In this document: piece after piece, positions 18,294-27,835 of the stretch
Position numbering within the stretch: position 1 is the first letter of the stretch
Layout: each line of letters begins with the position of its first letter
From: Neisseria canis
GTDB taxonomy: Bacteria > Pseudomonadota > Gammaproteobacteria > Burkholderiales > Neisseriaceae
Assembly: GCF_900636765.1 (NCBI RefSeq)
Contig: NZ_LR134313.1
Span: 124,001-188,000, forward strand
Length of the DNA stretch: 64,000 nt
Reading direction: 5' to 3'
Notes under the pieces: generated by a model
What the model saw: only the letters and a program-made list of their open reading frames with translations
Database searches by the model: none
Told to the model about the DNA's origin: nothing
Made by a program: the position numbers and the translations under genes

Positions 18294-19448
18294 ATGACAT
18301 CCCCCAAGCCTCTGACTATTGCCATGTGCGCAGGAGAAGCCTCCGGCGATCTGCTTGGCGCACATTTGATCAAAGCCATCCAAAAACACCGCCCCGACGC
18401 CCGATTCATCGGTATCGGCGGCCCCCAAATGCTGGCTCTTGGTTTTGAAAGCCTTTACGAGCAAGAAAAATTGGCCGTCCGCGGGTTTGCCGAAGTCATC
18501 AAACGCCTGCCTGAAATTTTAAAAATACGGAAAGGCCTGACAAAACAAATGTTGTCATTAAAGCCTGATATTTTCGTGGGAATCGACGCTCCGGACTTTA
18601 ATCTCGGCGTAGAAGCCAAGCTCAAACAAGCCGGCATACCCACCATTCATTATGTAAGCCCTTCAGTTTGGGCGTGGCGGCGCGAGCGGGTCAACAAAAT
18701 TGTTACCCAAACCAACAAAGTGCTCTGCCTATTCCCAATGGAACCCCAGCTTTACACGGAAGCAGGTGGGAAAGCCGAGTTTATCGGCCATCCGTTAGCC
18801 GAAACCATGCCTATGGATACGGACAAAAATGCCGCCCGTGACACATTGGGCATCCCGAGGGAAATTCCCGTCTTCGCGCTGCTACCGGGCAGCCGTGTCA
18901 GCGAAATCGATTACATGGCGCCAGTTTTTCTGGAAGCCGCCTGCCTTCTGCAACAACGCTACCCCTTGGCCCGTTTCGTTTTACCCGCCGCCACGGAGGC
19001 CACACGCCGCCGCCTGCGGCTTTTGCTGGCCAAACCCAGCTTCAGCCAACTGGATGTTCTGATGACCGAAGGCAACGCCACGCTTGCGGCCACCGCAGCG
19101 GATGTGGTTATCGTAACCAGCGGCACCGCTACTTTGGAAGTTGCCTTATGCAAACGGCCGATGGTGATCAGCTACAAAATCTCCCCGCTTACCTATGCTT
19201 ATGTTCGCCCCAAAATTAAAGTACCCCATGTAGGCTTGCCCAATATCCTGCTCGACAAAGAGGCCGTACCCGAACTTATGCAAGATATGGCAAAACCCGA
19301 ATTTATCGCTTTGGCGGCCGCCAAATGGTATGAATCCCCCGAGCGGATTGCCTCCCTTAAAGCAGACTTTTACCATCTGCACGAACTGCTGAAAAAAGAC
19401 ACCGCCAACCTTGCCGCCGAAGCTGTATTGCAAGAAGCTAAAATATAA
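18294..19448 (+). CDS. lpxB: Lipid A disaccharide synthase
   Basis: GT19 glycosyltransferase that joins UDP-2,3-diacyl-GlcN and lipid X. 384 residues from ATG 18294, placing CAGEASGDLLGAHLI at the N-terminus as in the family. GIDAPDFNLGVE, YVSPSVWAWRRER and LLPGSRVSEI are conserved blocks. A longer frame from 18201 overlaps the preceding gene and adds a poorly conserved DUS-like tail, so it is rejected. Completes the lpxD-lpxA-lpxB set. Confidence 0.94.
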   Translation: MTSPKPLTIAMCAGEASGDLLGAHLIKAIQKHRPDARFIGIGGPQMLALGFESLYEQEKLAVRGFAEVIKRLPEILKIRKGLTKQMLSLKPDIFVGIDAPDFNLGVEAKLKQAGIPTIHYVSPSVWAWRRERVNKIVTQTNKVLCLFPMEPQLYTEAGGKAEFIGHPLAETMPMDTDKNAARDTLGIPREIPVFALLPGSRVSEIDYMAPVFLEAACLLQQRYPLARFVLPAATEATRRRLRLLLAKPSFSQLDVLMTEGNATLAATAADVVIVTSGTATLEVALCKRPMVISYKISPLTYAYVRPKIKVPHVGLPNILLDKEAVPELMQDMAKPEFIALAAAKWYESPERIASLKADFYHLHELLKKDTANLAAEAVLQEAKI

Positions 19449-19671
19449 AGACCTCAAACCGGATAAATTTCAAATCCTTATCACACTCATCCTCCTTTTC
19501 AAACCTTATATAGATTTTCAAAACCACCGGCTATATAATTCCCATTTAAACATGATAAAAACCAGCTCCGGGCCATCCATATAAAATCCATATAAAAATC
19601 ACGCTCTCGGTGACAAATACACATTTCACCGCGATATATGCCTGTCTGAAACACAACAAGGAATACACAAT

Positions 19672-20088
19672 ATGATCGGTGTTATCATCCTCACCCATCA
19701 ATCACTTGATGAGGCATTTCGTACATTAACGCAACATTTTTTCCCCGACATACCCGACAACATCCGCCTGCTCGGTGTTAAAAACAGCGAAGACCATGAT
19801 GATGTGATCCGGCAAATCAACCAATTAATGGAAGAAATCAACGCCGATCAGGGCGTGCTCGTACTCACCGATATATTCGGCGCCACACCCTGCAATGCCG
19901 CCCGAAAACTGGTGATTCCCAACAAAACCGCCATGCTTACCGGTTTAAATGTGCCAATGATGATTAAAGCCATCCAACACTCCGGCAGCAGCATCGATTT
20001 AGCCGAATTTACCGCCAAAGTCAAACAAGCCGCCATAAACGGCATTATCGATATTACTTCACCAAACGGAGGGGTCTGCTCATCATGA
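19672..20088 (+). CDS. PTS EIIA component, mannose family
   Basis: 138 residues, EIIA-Man (ManX) fold. IGVIILTHQSLDEAF carries the phosphorylatable His9 and GVLVLTDIFGATPCNAARKL is the second family block. No EIIB, EIIC or EIID gene follows, so it probably works as a regulatory phosphoacceptor rather than in sugar import. The stop overlaps the start of the HPr gene by four bases (ATGA), showing translational coupling. Confidence 0.88.
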   Translation: MIGVIILTHQSLDEAFRTLTQHFFPDIPDNIRLLGVKNSEDHDDVIRQINQLMEEINADQGVLVLTDIFGATPCNAARKLVIPNKTAMLTGLNVPMMIKAIQHSGSSIDLAEFTAKVKQAAINGIIDITSPNGGVCSS

Positions 20089-20354
20089 TTAAACAATCCG
20101 TCGAAATCATCAACAAGCTCGGCCTTCATGCACGGGCTTCCAGCAAATTCACCCAAACCGCATCAGGCTTTCAAAGCGAAGTGTGGGTCAGCCGCAACGG
20201 CCACCGCGTTAACGGCAAAAGCATTATGGGGCTGATGATGCTGGCTGCCGCAAAAGGCACGGTTATCGAACTTGAAACCGACGGTGCCGACGAACAAGCC
20301 GCCATGCAGGCATTGGTCGGCCTGATTGACGATTATTTCGGCGAAGGAGAATAA
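20085..20354 (+). CDS. ptsH: HPr phosphocarrier protein
   Basis: 89 residues. His15 in KLGLHARAS accepts phosphate from EI. Ser47 in GKSIMGLMML corresponds to the regulatory HPr-kinase serine, so control by HprK encoded elsewhere is plausible. Followed one base later by ptsI. Confidence 0.93.
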   Translation: MIKQSVEIINKLGLHARASSKFTQTASGFQSEVWVSRNGHRVNGKSIMGLMMLAAAKGTVIELETDGADEQAAMQALVGLIDDYFGEGE

Positions 20355-20355
20355 A

Positions 20356-22110
20356 ATGAGCATCGTCCTACATGGTGTAGCCGCCGGCAAAGGCATCGCC
20401 ATAGGCCGTGCTCACCTCCTTTCCCGCGGCATGAGCGAAGTGCCGCAGCAAAACCTCGAACCGGATGACATCCCCGCAGAAACCGCCCGTTACGAATCCG
20501 CCATTAAAGCCACCCGCCGGCAAATGGAGCAACTGCGCAGCAACATTCCCGAAAACGCCCCCACCGAGCTGGGTGCGTTCATCTCGCTGCACTTGATGCT
20601 GCTGACCGATGTAACCCTGTCGCGCGAACCGGTCGACATCATTGAAGAAGAATATATCAATGCCGAATGGGCGCTCAAAATCCAAACCGACCGCCTAAGC
20701 CGCCAGTTTGACGCCATCGAAGACGAATACCTGCGCGGCCGCAAGCAAGACATGCTGCAAGTGGTGGAACGCATCCACAACAACCTTATCGGCCAAAGCA
20801 ACGAACTGAACCTCAGCCCGGATTTGCTGGACGACACGATTCTGATCGCCCAAGACATCTCGCCCGCCGACACCGTTCATTTCAAAGAACAGCGCGTTGC
20901 CGCTTTCGTAACCGATGCCGGCGGCCCTACCAGCCATACCGCCATTTTGGGGCGCAGCTTGGAAATTCCTTCCGTTATCGGCCTGCGCAACGCCCGCAAC
21001 CTGATTAGTGAAGACGAATGGGTTATCGTAGACGGCATCAACGGCATTCTGATTATCGCGCCGGACGACCTCGTGATTGCCGAATACCGGCGCAAATTGC
21101 GCGAGTACCGCAGCCGCCAACGCCAGCTCAGCAAGCTGAAAGACACCGCGGCTACCACCGAAGACGGCGTCGATATCGAACTGCTCGCCAACATCGAATC
21201 GGCCGACGACATCAAAGCCCTGCATAAATACGGAGCCGACGGCGTAGGTCTGTTCCGCAGCGAATTTCTCTTTCTCAACCGCGACACCCTGCCCGATGAA
21301 AACGAGCAATACGAGGTTTACAGCGACATCATCAAAAAGCTCAAAGGCAAACAGCTCACCATCCGAACCGTTGACTTGGGCGTAGACAAAAACCCGCGCT
21401 GGTTCGGCCAGCACGGCACACCCAACGGCAACCCCAACCCCGCCCTCGGCCTAACCGGTATCCGCCTGTGCTTGGCCGAGCCCGTGATGTTCCGCACCCA
21501 GATGCGTGCCATCCTGCGTGCCGCCGTGCACGGCCCGGTAAAAATCATGTGGCCGATGATTGCCTCGGTTTCCGAACTGAAACAATGCCTTATCCATTTG
21601 GAAACAGCACAAAAACAGCTGACCGAGCGGGGTGAAGCATGGCAAGAAGTGGAAGTGGGCTGCATGATTGAAATCCCCGCCGCCGCGCTGACTACCGCCA
21701 CACTGCTCCGATATGTCGATTTCATTTCCATCGGCACCAACGACCTCATCCAATACACCCTTTCGGTGGATCGCGGCGACGACAGCGTCAGCTACCTTTA
21801 CCAGCCCGCCCATCCGGCCGTATTGCGCCTGTTGGCCCACATCATCCGCACTGCCAACCGTATCGGCAAATCGGTGTCGGTATGCGGCGAAATGGCCGGC
21901 GACACCGACTTTACCCGCCTGCTTCTCGGCCTCGGCCTGCGCCGCTTCTCTATGAACACTACCAACCTGCTGGCCGTTAAAGATGTGGTGCTACACAGCA
22001 ATATCGACGAATTGGAAACGGAAATCGGTAAAGTGATGCGTAACGATGACCCCGACAAATCGGAAAAACTTTTGAAAAAACTGAATGAAACAGAAGAAAT
22101 CTCCGTATAA
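20356..22110 (+). CDS. ptsI: PTS enzyme I (PEP-protein phosphotransferase)
   Basis: 584 residues from ATG 20356, chosen because GGAGA lies just upstream and the start MSIVLHGVAAGKGIAIG is the family pattern. A ten-residue longer frame overlaps ptsH. The active His194 lies in GGPTSHTAILGRS. The C-terminal PEP-binding barrel has GADGVGLFRSEFLFL, SIGTNDLIQYTLSVDR and SVCGEMAGD. Passes phosphate from PEP to HPr and on to EIIA. All three proteins of the relay are encoded together and end at a DUS-pair terminator. Confidence 0.96.
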   Translation: MSIVLHGVAAGKGIAIGRAHLLSRGMSEVPQQNLEPDDIPAETARYESAIKATRRQMEQLRSNIPENAPTELGAFISLHLMLLTDVTLSREPVDIIEEEYINAEWALKIQTDRLSRQFDAIEDEYLRGRKQDMLQVVERIHNNLIGQSNELNLSPDLLDDTILIAQDISPADTVHFKEQRVAAFVTDAGGPTSHTAILGRSLEIPSVIGLRNARNLISEDEWVIVDGINGILIIAPDDLVIAEYRRKLREYRSRQRQLSKLKDTAATTEDGVDIELLANIESADDIKALHKYGADGVGLFRSEFLFLNRDTLPDENEQYEVYSDIIKKLKGKQLTIRTVDLGVDKNPRWFGQHGTPNGNPNPALGLTGIRLCLAEPVMFRTQMRAILRAAVHGPVKIMWPMIASVSELKQCLIHLETAQKQLTERGEAWQEVEVGCMIEIPAAALTTATLLRYVDFISIGTNDLIQYTLSVDRGDDSVSYLYQPAHPAVLRLLAHIIRTANRIGKSVSVCGEMAGDTDFTRLLLGLGLRRFSMNTTNLLAVKDVVLHSNIDELETEIGKVMRNDDPDKSEKLLKKLNETEEISV

Positions 22111-22126
22111 AAACCTTCATTAAACA

Positions 22127-22169
22127 CAATGCCTGTCTGAAAGCACCGAAAGCTTTCAGACAGGCATTG
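22127..22169. terminator. DUS-pair hairpin after ptsI
   Basis: A 17-bp perfect stem: the DUS core plus two extra matching bases on each side (CAATG...AAAG and CTTT...CATTG). Lies between convergent ptsI and the heptosyltransferase gene. A third DUS at 22185-22199 follows. Confidence 0.8.
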
Positions 22170-22187
22170 TGTCGGATTCAATATTTT

Positions 22188-23258
22188 TCAGACAGGCATT
22201 TGCCGCTCCACCGCTTCCCATACGGCATCCACCGGAATATTGTCCAAATAACGCTCGCTGGTGTTCACATCAATACTATCGGGGTGAGGCAGCTCTCCGA
22301 AATCTCCCGCCCACACCACTTCCGCACGATCCGAATAAGGCCGCCAACGGCTGACCCAGCTCGGGCCGAACAAAGCAACTTGAGGCTTGTCCAACGCAGC
22401 CGCGATATGCATGGGCACGGAATCGACACCGATAAACAGTTTGGCGCGGTCAATCCCGGCAGCCAGTTCGCGCAAAGTCAACACACCGTCAAGCACCCAC
22501 AATTTTTGCGGTAAAGCGATATGAATCTGAGATTGCAAATATTCCAACATCGCATGTTCGCGCGCATCGGGCGCGGCCGTGAGCACCACATTACGCCCGG
22601 AATCGAGCAGCCTTTTCAAAAGCTCGACCATTTTATCGTCTTCCCAGCACTTGAAAAACCAACGCGACCCGGGATGCACCAATACATAATCTTCACCCCG
22701 CCAGCCCCTGTCTTTCAATTTCTGGTCAAAGTGCCGGCGTGTTTCCTCAGAAATACCCACGCGCACTTTAGGCTTGTAATGTTTTAAATCAAGCTTTAAA
22801 GGAGCGAGCATGCTCAAATTATTATCGACAGTATGCACATCCACACCGTTGGGTTCTACCAAGCCCGTATGCAGGTTACGCCATAAAGCATTTTGCCGGT
22901 TATGCCAATTGAAAGCCAAACCGCATGGAGCTTTACTGAGTTTGGTTACCAAACCGGCACGCCAGCGGTTGGAAAAATTCAACACAAAATCATAACCTTG
23001 CACTTCTATCCATCGGATCAACGCAATTTCCTGCTGAATATGAAACAACCGCCCCTGTTTTTTCCAAGCGCGATCCACTGTATGTATTTGGGAAATCAAA
23101 GGATTGTCGATTAAAATATCTTCCATTCCCTTATACACCAGCATATCTACATGACAATCAGGAACAGCCGCTTTCAACGCATCGGCCACAGCCGTGGTAA
23201 GCAGCACATCTCCGTGGTGCATCATCTGTATCAATAAAAATCGTTGTTTTTGATTCAT
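22188..23258 (-). CDS. GT9 heptosyltransferase (WaaQ-like, LPS core)
   Basis: 356-residue glycosyltransferase family 9 protein acting on lipooligosaccharide at the inner-membrane cytoplasmic face. LLIQMMHHGDVLLTTAVADAL is the N-terminal GT9 pattern. YVLVHPGSRWFFKCWEDDKM, FIGVDSVPMHIAAAL and VALFGPS form the ADP-heptose-binding half. The wording best fits heptosyltransferase III, but heptosyltransferase I/II is possible. Start ATG at 23258, with GTG 23261 in frame before it. The stop codon TGA is provided by a DUS, giving the C-terminus QMPV. Confidence 0.82.
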   Translation of the reverse strand: MNQKQRFLLIQMMHHGDVLLTTAVADALKAAVPDCHVDMLVYKGMEDILIDNPLISQIHTVDRAWKKQGRLFHIQQEIALIRWIEVQGYDFVLNFSNRWRAGLVTKLSKAPCGLAFNWHNRQNALWRNLHTGLVEPNGVDVHTVDNNLSMLAPLKLDLKHYKPKVRVGISEETRRHFDQKLKDRGWRGEDYVLVHPGSRWFFKCWEDDKMVELLKRLLDSGRNVVLTAAPDAREHAMLEYLQSQIHIALPQKLWVLDGVLTLRELAAGIDRAKLFIGVDSVPMHIAAALDKPQVALFGPSWVSRWRPYSDRAEVVWAGDFGELPHPDSIDVNTSERYLDNIPVDAVWEAVERQMPV

Positions 23259-23389
23259 CACTTTGCAATCTGATTATCTGCCCGCAGGCAATTTTTATTA
23301 TCGGCATCCATTATAAAACCAAAGTGGTTTTTCAGACAGGCATTTGATACTATATTTGCCGATGCCTGTCTGAAAACCGATAAACCGCC

Positions 23390-26074
23390 ATGTCTACCAT
23401 CGAAACCGCCCGCCGCTATTCACAATACCTTTCCCGCCATCTCGACAACGGCAACCTCAAGCCCGAGGTTCTGAACCCGCTGCTGCAACGCCCGCTTGAA
23501 ACCGCCGACTTTGAAGCGTTTACCGATTGGAAAAAACTGCAACAAGATGAACATGAAGCAGAATTGGCGCGCCAACTCCGAATACTACGCCGCTATGTGA
23601 TGGCGCACATCCTCATCCGCGACCTCAGCCGCCAGAGCAATTTAGCGGAAGTAACCGGCACCATTACCCGCTTTGCCGAATTTGCCGTCAACGCAGCCTT
23701 AAACTACGCCTACGCCTATTATCAAGACATGTACGGCACGCCGATCGGCCGATACAGCGGCACACCGCAACACTTGAGCGTAGTCGCCATGGGCAAAGCC
23801 GGCGGCTATGAATTGAACGTGTCCTCCGACATCGACCTGATATTCATCTACCCCGAAAACGGCGACACCGACGGCAAACGCGAACGCACCAATCAGGAAT
23901 TCTTCACCAAAGTCGGCCAAAAATTAATCACCCTGTTAAACGACATCACCGCCGACGGCCAAGTGTTCCGCGTAGACATGCGCCTGCGGCCCGACGGCGA
24001 CAGCGGCCCGCTCGTACTCAGCGAAACCGCATTGGAACAATACCTCATCACACAAGGCCGCGAATGGGAGCGCTACGCCTGGTGCAAAGGCCGCATCATC
24101 ACACCGTATGCCAACGATATTTCCTCACTCGTGCGCCCCTTTGTGTTCCGCAAATATCTGGATTTCAACGCCTACGAAGCCATGCGCGGGCTGCACCGGC
24201 AAATCCGCCGCGAAGTGCAGAAAAAAGATATGGCCGACAACATCAAACTCGGCGCCGGCGGCATACGCGAAATCGAATTCATCGCCCAAATTTTCCAAAT
24301 GATACGCGGCGGCCAAATCCGCGCCCTGCAACTGAAAGGCACGCAGGAAACCCTGAAAAAGCTGGAAGAATTAAGCATTCTCAGCAGCGAAACCGTTGCC
24401 CGCCTGCTGGAAGCCTACCATTTCCTACGCGACATCGAACACCGCCTGCAATACTGGGACGACCAGCAAACGCAAACCCTGCCGCAGCAGCCTGAACAGC
24501 AGCAACTGCTGGCCGAAAGCATGGGCTTTGACAACTACGAAGCGTTTTCAGACAGGCTTCGGAAACACCGCCGCTTCGTCAACCAAACCTTCGAGCAAGT
24601 GCTTGCCGAGCCTGAAGAGCAACAAGACGAAGAGGCTCAAGAATTTGCCGCACTCTGGCACGAAGGCGGCGACGATGCCGAAAAGCATAAGCAGCTCGCC
24701 TCACTCGGCTTTGATGCCGACAGCGTTGCCGCACGGCTCGCACAACTAAAAAAAGGCAGCAAATACCGCCACCTGTCCGCCCGCGCACTGCACCGCTTCG
24801 ATGCCGTGGTGCCGCAAATCATCGCCGCCGCCCAACCATGCAGCAACCCCACCCAAACCCTGTTCCGACTGCTCGATTTTCTCGAAACCGTCAGCACCCG
24901 TTCCTCATATCTTGCCTTTCTGCATGAATATCCCAAACAATTGCAGCAACTTGCCGAAATCATGAGCCAAAGCTCATGGGTGGCCGATTATCTGCAACGC
25001 CATCCCGTTTTGCTTGACGGCCTGCTTTCATCGCAATTAATGGTGCAGACACAAGATTGGCACAAAATTAGTGCGGAGCTCACCCAAACCCTCGAAGCCT
25101 GCGACGACACGGAAAATAAAATGGACACACTGCGCCATTTCCAACACGCGCAAACTTTCCGCTTAGCCGTGCAGGATTTGGCAGGCTTATGGAAAGTGGA
25201 AGCCCTCAGCGACGAGCTTTCCCTGATTGCCGACATCATCCTCGCCCAAACCCTAATTCACGCATGGCGCGACATGCCGAAAACCCACACCGACACCCCA
25301 TGCTTCGCCATCATCGGCTACGGCAAACTCGGCGGCAAAGAGCTGGGCTACACCTCTGACCTCGATCTGGTTTTTCTATACGACGACCCGCATCCCGACG
25401 CTTCCGACACCTACACCCGCCTCGCCCGCAGGCTGACCACCTGGCTCTCCGGCAGCACCGGTGCCGGCACGCTCTATGATGTTGACCTGCGCCTGCGCCC
25501 CAACGGCGACAGCGGCTTTCTCGCCCATACCGTGGCCGCTTTTGAAAAATACCAACACGAAAACGCTTGGACATGGGAGCACCAAGCCCTCACCCGCGCC
25601 CGCTATATCGCCGGTTCGCCTGAAATCGGCAACGCTTTCGAACGCATCCGCCGCGAAATCCTTACCCGCGAACGCGACGCCGGCACACTGCGCAGCGAAA
25701 TCATAGACATGCGGGAAAAAATGTTCCCTACCCACCCGCCTGTCGAGAACGATGTAAAATATGCGCGCGGCGGCATAGTTGATGTAGAATTCATTGTGCA
25801 ATACCTGATTCTCGCCCAATCACGCCATTGCCCCGCCTTGCTGGAAAACTACGGCAACATCGCCCTTTTGCGCATTGCCGCCGAACACGGCCTGATTGAT
25901 CAAGAATCCGCACGTCTCTGCCGCCGCGCCTACCGCTTTTTCCGCAAACTGCAACACAATAAAAAACTGCGTGATGCAGACAAAGTTGAAGCCGACGAAG
26001 AATTATCCGCGCATTATCAGGCGGTAAAAAAACTGTGGCAGGAAGTATTCGGAGAAGCCCCGAAAACAGCTTAA
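23390..26074 (+). CDS. glnE: Glutamine synthetase adenylyltransferase/deadenylylase
   Basis: Bifunctional enzyme, 894 residues, that adds and removes AMP on glutamine synthetase according to nitrogen status signalled by PII. Two nucleotidyltransferase domains are evident: ELNVSSDIDLIFIY (deadenylylase half, about residue 142) and ELGYTSDLDLVFLYDD (adenylylase half, about residue 650), each followed by RVDMRLRPDGDSGP or DVDLRLRPNGDSGF. GGIREIEFIAQIFQ and GGIVDVEFIVQYLI are the paired helical motifs. A one-base-variant DUS at about 24546 is read as FSDRL. Confidence 0.96.
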   Translation: MSTIETARRYSQYLSRHLDNGNLKPEVLNPLLQRPLETADFEAFTDWKKLQQDEHEAELARQLRILRRYVMAHILIRDLSRQSNLAEVTGTITRFAEFAVNAALNYAYAYYQDMYGTPIGRYSGTPQHLSVVAMGKAGGYELNVSSDIDLIFIYPENGDTDGKRERTNQEFFTKVGQKLITLLNDITADGQVFRVDMRLRPDGDSGPLVLSETALEQYLITQGREWERYAWCKGRIITPYANDISSLVRPFVFRKYLDFNAYEAMRGLHRQIRREVQKKDMADNIKLGAGGIREIEFIAQIFQMIRGGQIRALQLKGTQETLKKLEELSILSSETVARLLEAYHFLRDIEHRLQYWDDQQTQTLPQQPEQQQLLAESMGFDNYEAFSDRLRKHRRFVNQTFEQVLAEPEEQQDEEAQEFAALWHEGGDDAEKHKQLASLGFDADSVAARLAQLKKGSKYRHLSARALHRFDAVVPQIIAAAQPCSNPTQTLFRLLDFLETVSTRSSYLAFLHEYPKQLQQLAEIMSQSSWVADYLQRHPVLLDGLLSSQLMVQTQDWHKISAELTQTLEACDDTENKMDTLRHFQHAQTFRLAVQDLAGLWKVEALSDELSLIADIILAQTLIHAWRDMPKTHTDTPCFAIIGYGKLGGKELGYTSDLDLVFLYDDPHPDASDTYTRLARRLTTWLSGSTGAGTLYDVDLRLRPNGDSGFLAHTVAAFEKYQHENAWTWEHQALTRARYIAGSPEIGNAFERIRREILTRERDAGTLRSEIIDMREKMFPTHPPVENDVKYARGGIVDVEFIVQYLILAQSRHCPALLENYGNIALLRIAAEHGLIDQESARLCRRAYRFFRKLQHNKKLRDADKVEADEELSAHYQAVKKLWQEVFGEAPKTA

Positions 26075-26080
26075 AGCAGC

Positions 26081-26110
26081 AATGCCTGTCTGAAAATTCA
26101 GACAGGCATT
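26081..26110. terminator. DUS-pair hairpin after glnE
   Basis: AATGCCTGTCTGAA and its complement, two bases apart, seven bases after the glnE stop. Confidence 0.75.
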
Positions 26111-26166
26111 TTGAAAACACAACCTATTGTAAATAACCACCCTCAAACCAAACACATCGAATACAC

Positions 26167-26424
26167 ATGAATACAATCGACATCACTCTAGCCGCCTTAT
26201 TGGTTATCTGGTTTCTCGCCAGCATCGTGTGGGGCAGCATCTGGCTCAATCTGGTTACCTCCAGCCAAGAAGACAAAGAAGAGTTCCTCAACGAAAGCAT
26301 CCGCTCCCCTTCCGACCGCCTCGGCGTGAGCATGCTGCGCTTTCCCGTGCTGCACCTCATCATTTGGCTGCTGAATGTGGTCGGCTTGTGCTGGGTGGCG
26401 ACCGGCTGGTGGCAAAACCTATAA
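26167..26424 (+). CDS. Small hypothetical membrane protein
   Basis: 85 residues with two hydrophobic segments: about 8-30 (LAALLVIWFLASIVWGSIWL) and about 60-83 (VLHLIIWLLNVVGLCWVATG), joined by an acidic loop (SQEDKEEFLNES). It is bracketed by DUS-pair hairpins on both sides, so it is a one-gene unit. Family not recognised. Coding is supported by codon use similar to its neighbours and by the membrane-protein pattern. Confidence 0.6.
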   Translation: MNTIDITLAALLVIWFLASIVWGSIWLNLVTSSQEDKEEFLNESIRSPSDRLGVSMLRFPVLHLIIWLLNVVGLCWVATGWWQNL

Positions 26425-26444
26425 AATCTTGTCCGAAATCAACC

Positions 26445-26478
26445 GATGCCTGTCTGAATATATGTTCAGACAGGCATC
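26445..26478. terminator. DUS-pair hairpin
   Basis: GATGCCTGTCTGAA and its complement separated by six bases, 20 bases after the small membrane-protein gene. Confidence 0.75.
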
Positions 26479-26605
26479 TTTGCGCTTAAAACCGTCTGCA
26501 AGAGCCGGGAGCATGGTTTCCTAAAAAAGCCCCGTTTCCATCAAAGCCCCAACATCCGCCAAAACACAAATTTTAAATTAAAAACATACACTTAAAATCA
26601 TTTTC

Positions 26606-26634
26606 TTGGTTTTTTGCTGCAAAAATATTATACT
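26606..26634 (+). promoter_or_regulatory. Sigma-70 promoter for sspA
   Basis: TTGGTT at 26606-26611, a 17-base spacer, and TATACT at 26629-26634, about 57 bases before the sspA start. The surrounding 100 bases are AT-rich. Confidence 0.65.
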
Positions 26635-26690
26635 GCTTCATATTTTCTTTCCTAACACATCCCTCAAAAATATTCAGGAGCATCCCCAAG

Positions 26691-27296
26691 ATGATGATTC
26701 TTTATTCAGGTATTACCTGCCCGTTCAGCCACCGTTGCCGCTTTGTGCTTTTCGAAAAAGGTATGGATTTTGAAATCAAAGATGTAGACGTGTTCAACAA
26801 GCCGGAAGACTTGGCCATTATGAACCCGTATAACCAAGTGCCGGTTTTGGTGGAACGCGACCTGATTTTGCACGAATCCAATATCATCAACGAATACATC
26901 GACGAACGCTTTCCCCACCCGCAACTGATGCCGGGTGATCCGGTGATGCGTGGCCGCGGCCGATTGGTGCTGTTCCGTCTGGAAAAAGAGCTGTTCAGCC
27001 ATGTACACGTTTTGGAAGATCCCGAAGCCACGCCGAAAGAGCAGGCCAAAGCGCGCGAGGCAATCACCAGCGGCCTTACCGTGCTTGCGCCCGCATTCAA
27101 TAAAAACAAATACATTTTGGGCGACGATTTCTCCATGATCGATGTTGCACTTGCCCCGCTGTTGTGGCGCCTGAATCATTATGAAATCAAGTTGGGCAAA
27201 TCGGCTGCCCCGCTGTTAAAATATGCTGAAAGAATTTTCCAACGCGAAGCCTTTATCGAAGCGCTTACCCCAGCCGAAAAAGCCATGCGCCGTTAA
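26691..27296 (+). CDS. sspA: Stringent starvation protein A (GST-fold)
   Basis: 201 residues. Thioredoxin/GST N-terminal domain (MILYSGITCPFSHRCRFVLFEKG), then NPYNQVPVLVERDLILHESNIINEYIDE, and a helical C-terminal domain. In other proteobacteria SspA binds RNA polymerase as a transcription regulator. GST enzymatic activity is usually absent. CAGGAG lies upstream of two tandem ATGs. sspB follows, as in many beta- and gammaproteobacteria. Confidence 0.92.
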   Translation: MMILYSGITCPFSHRCRFVLFEKGMDFEIKDVDVFNKPEDLAIMNPYNQVPVLVERDLILHESNIINEYIDERFPHPQLMPGDPVMRGRGRLVLFRLEKELFSHVHVLEDPEATPKEQAKAREAITSGLTVLAPAFNKNKYILGDDFSMIDVALAPLLWRLNHYEIKLGKSAAPLLKYAERIFQREAFIEALTPAEKAMRR

Positions 27297-27346
27297 TCAA
27301 ATGCAAGGGAAAGCCGGGCTTTCCCTTTCTGCTATGGTGGATGTAT

Positions 27347-27748
27347 ATGACAACCAGTACCAAACCCTATTTACTCCGCGCACTGTATGAATGGTGCATC
27401 GACAACAACCAAACGCCGCATATCGTTGCCTGGGTCAACGAGCACACGCGCGTGCCGATGCAATATGTGCGCGACAATGAAATCGTGTTAAACATCGGCC
27501 CCTCCGCCAGCCCAAACGTGAGCATCGACAATGAATGGGTTCACTTCTCTGCCCGCTTCGGCGGCGTGGCACACGAAATCTGGATTCCCGTAGGCCACAT
27601 CGTGAGCGTCTTCGCCCGCGAAAGCGGAGAAGGCATGGGCTTTGAAGTTGAGCCTTGGCAACCTGCAAACGCCTCTGCCGAAAAAACAGACGACACCCCG
27701 CCGGATGGCAATACGCCGAAGAAAAAAGGGCTGAAGTTGGTGAAATAA
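27347..27748 (+). CDS. sspB: ClpXP specificity-enhancing factor SspB
   Basis: 133 residues. Adaptor that brings ssrA-tagged proteins to ClpXP. TKPYLLRALYEWCIDNNQTPHIVAWV and SARFGGVAHEIWIPVGHIVSVFARE form the substrate-binding domain. The linker is variable, and the C-terminal KKKGLKLVK is the ClpX-binding tail. ATG 27347 is preferred over 27341 because GGTGGA then has proper spacing. Confidence 0.93.
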   Translation: MTTSTKPYLLRALYEWCIDNNQTPHIVAWVNEHTRVPMQYVRDNEIVLNIGPSASPNVSIDNEWVHFSARFGGVAHEIWIPVGHIVSVFARESGEGMGFEVEPWQPANASAEKTDDTPPDGNTPKKKGLKLVK

Positions 27749-27761
27749 ACGGTTCAAACCA

Positions 27762-27800
27762 AATATGCCTGTCTGAAAAATATCTTCAGACAGGCATATT
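27762..27800. terminator. DUS-pair hairpin between sspB and galU
   Basis: A 16-bp perfect stem: the DUS plus flanking AATA/TATT. Located between convergent genes. Confidence 0.8.
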
Positions 27801-27835
27801 TATTGAAACTAGGCGGGTTAAACCGATATAGATAT

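Noticed and set aside
20695..21414. 239-codon minus-strand frame opposite ptsI
   Set aside because: Hydrophobic Val/Phe/Ala-rich composition typical of the complement of this codon usage; ptsI motifs occupy the other strand.
24064..24495. 143-codon open frame within glnE in another frame
   Set aside because: Arg/Pro/His-rich composition of an out-of-frame shadow; the glnE frame has clear motifs through this region.
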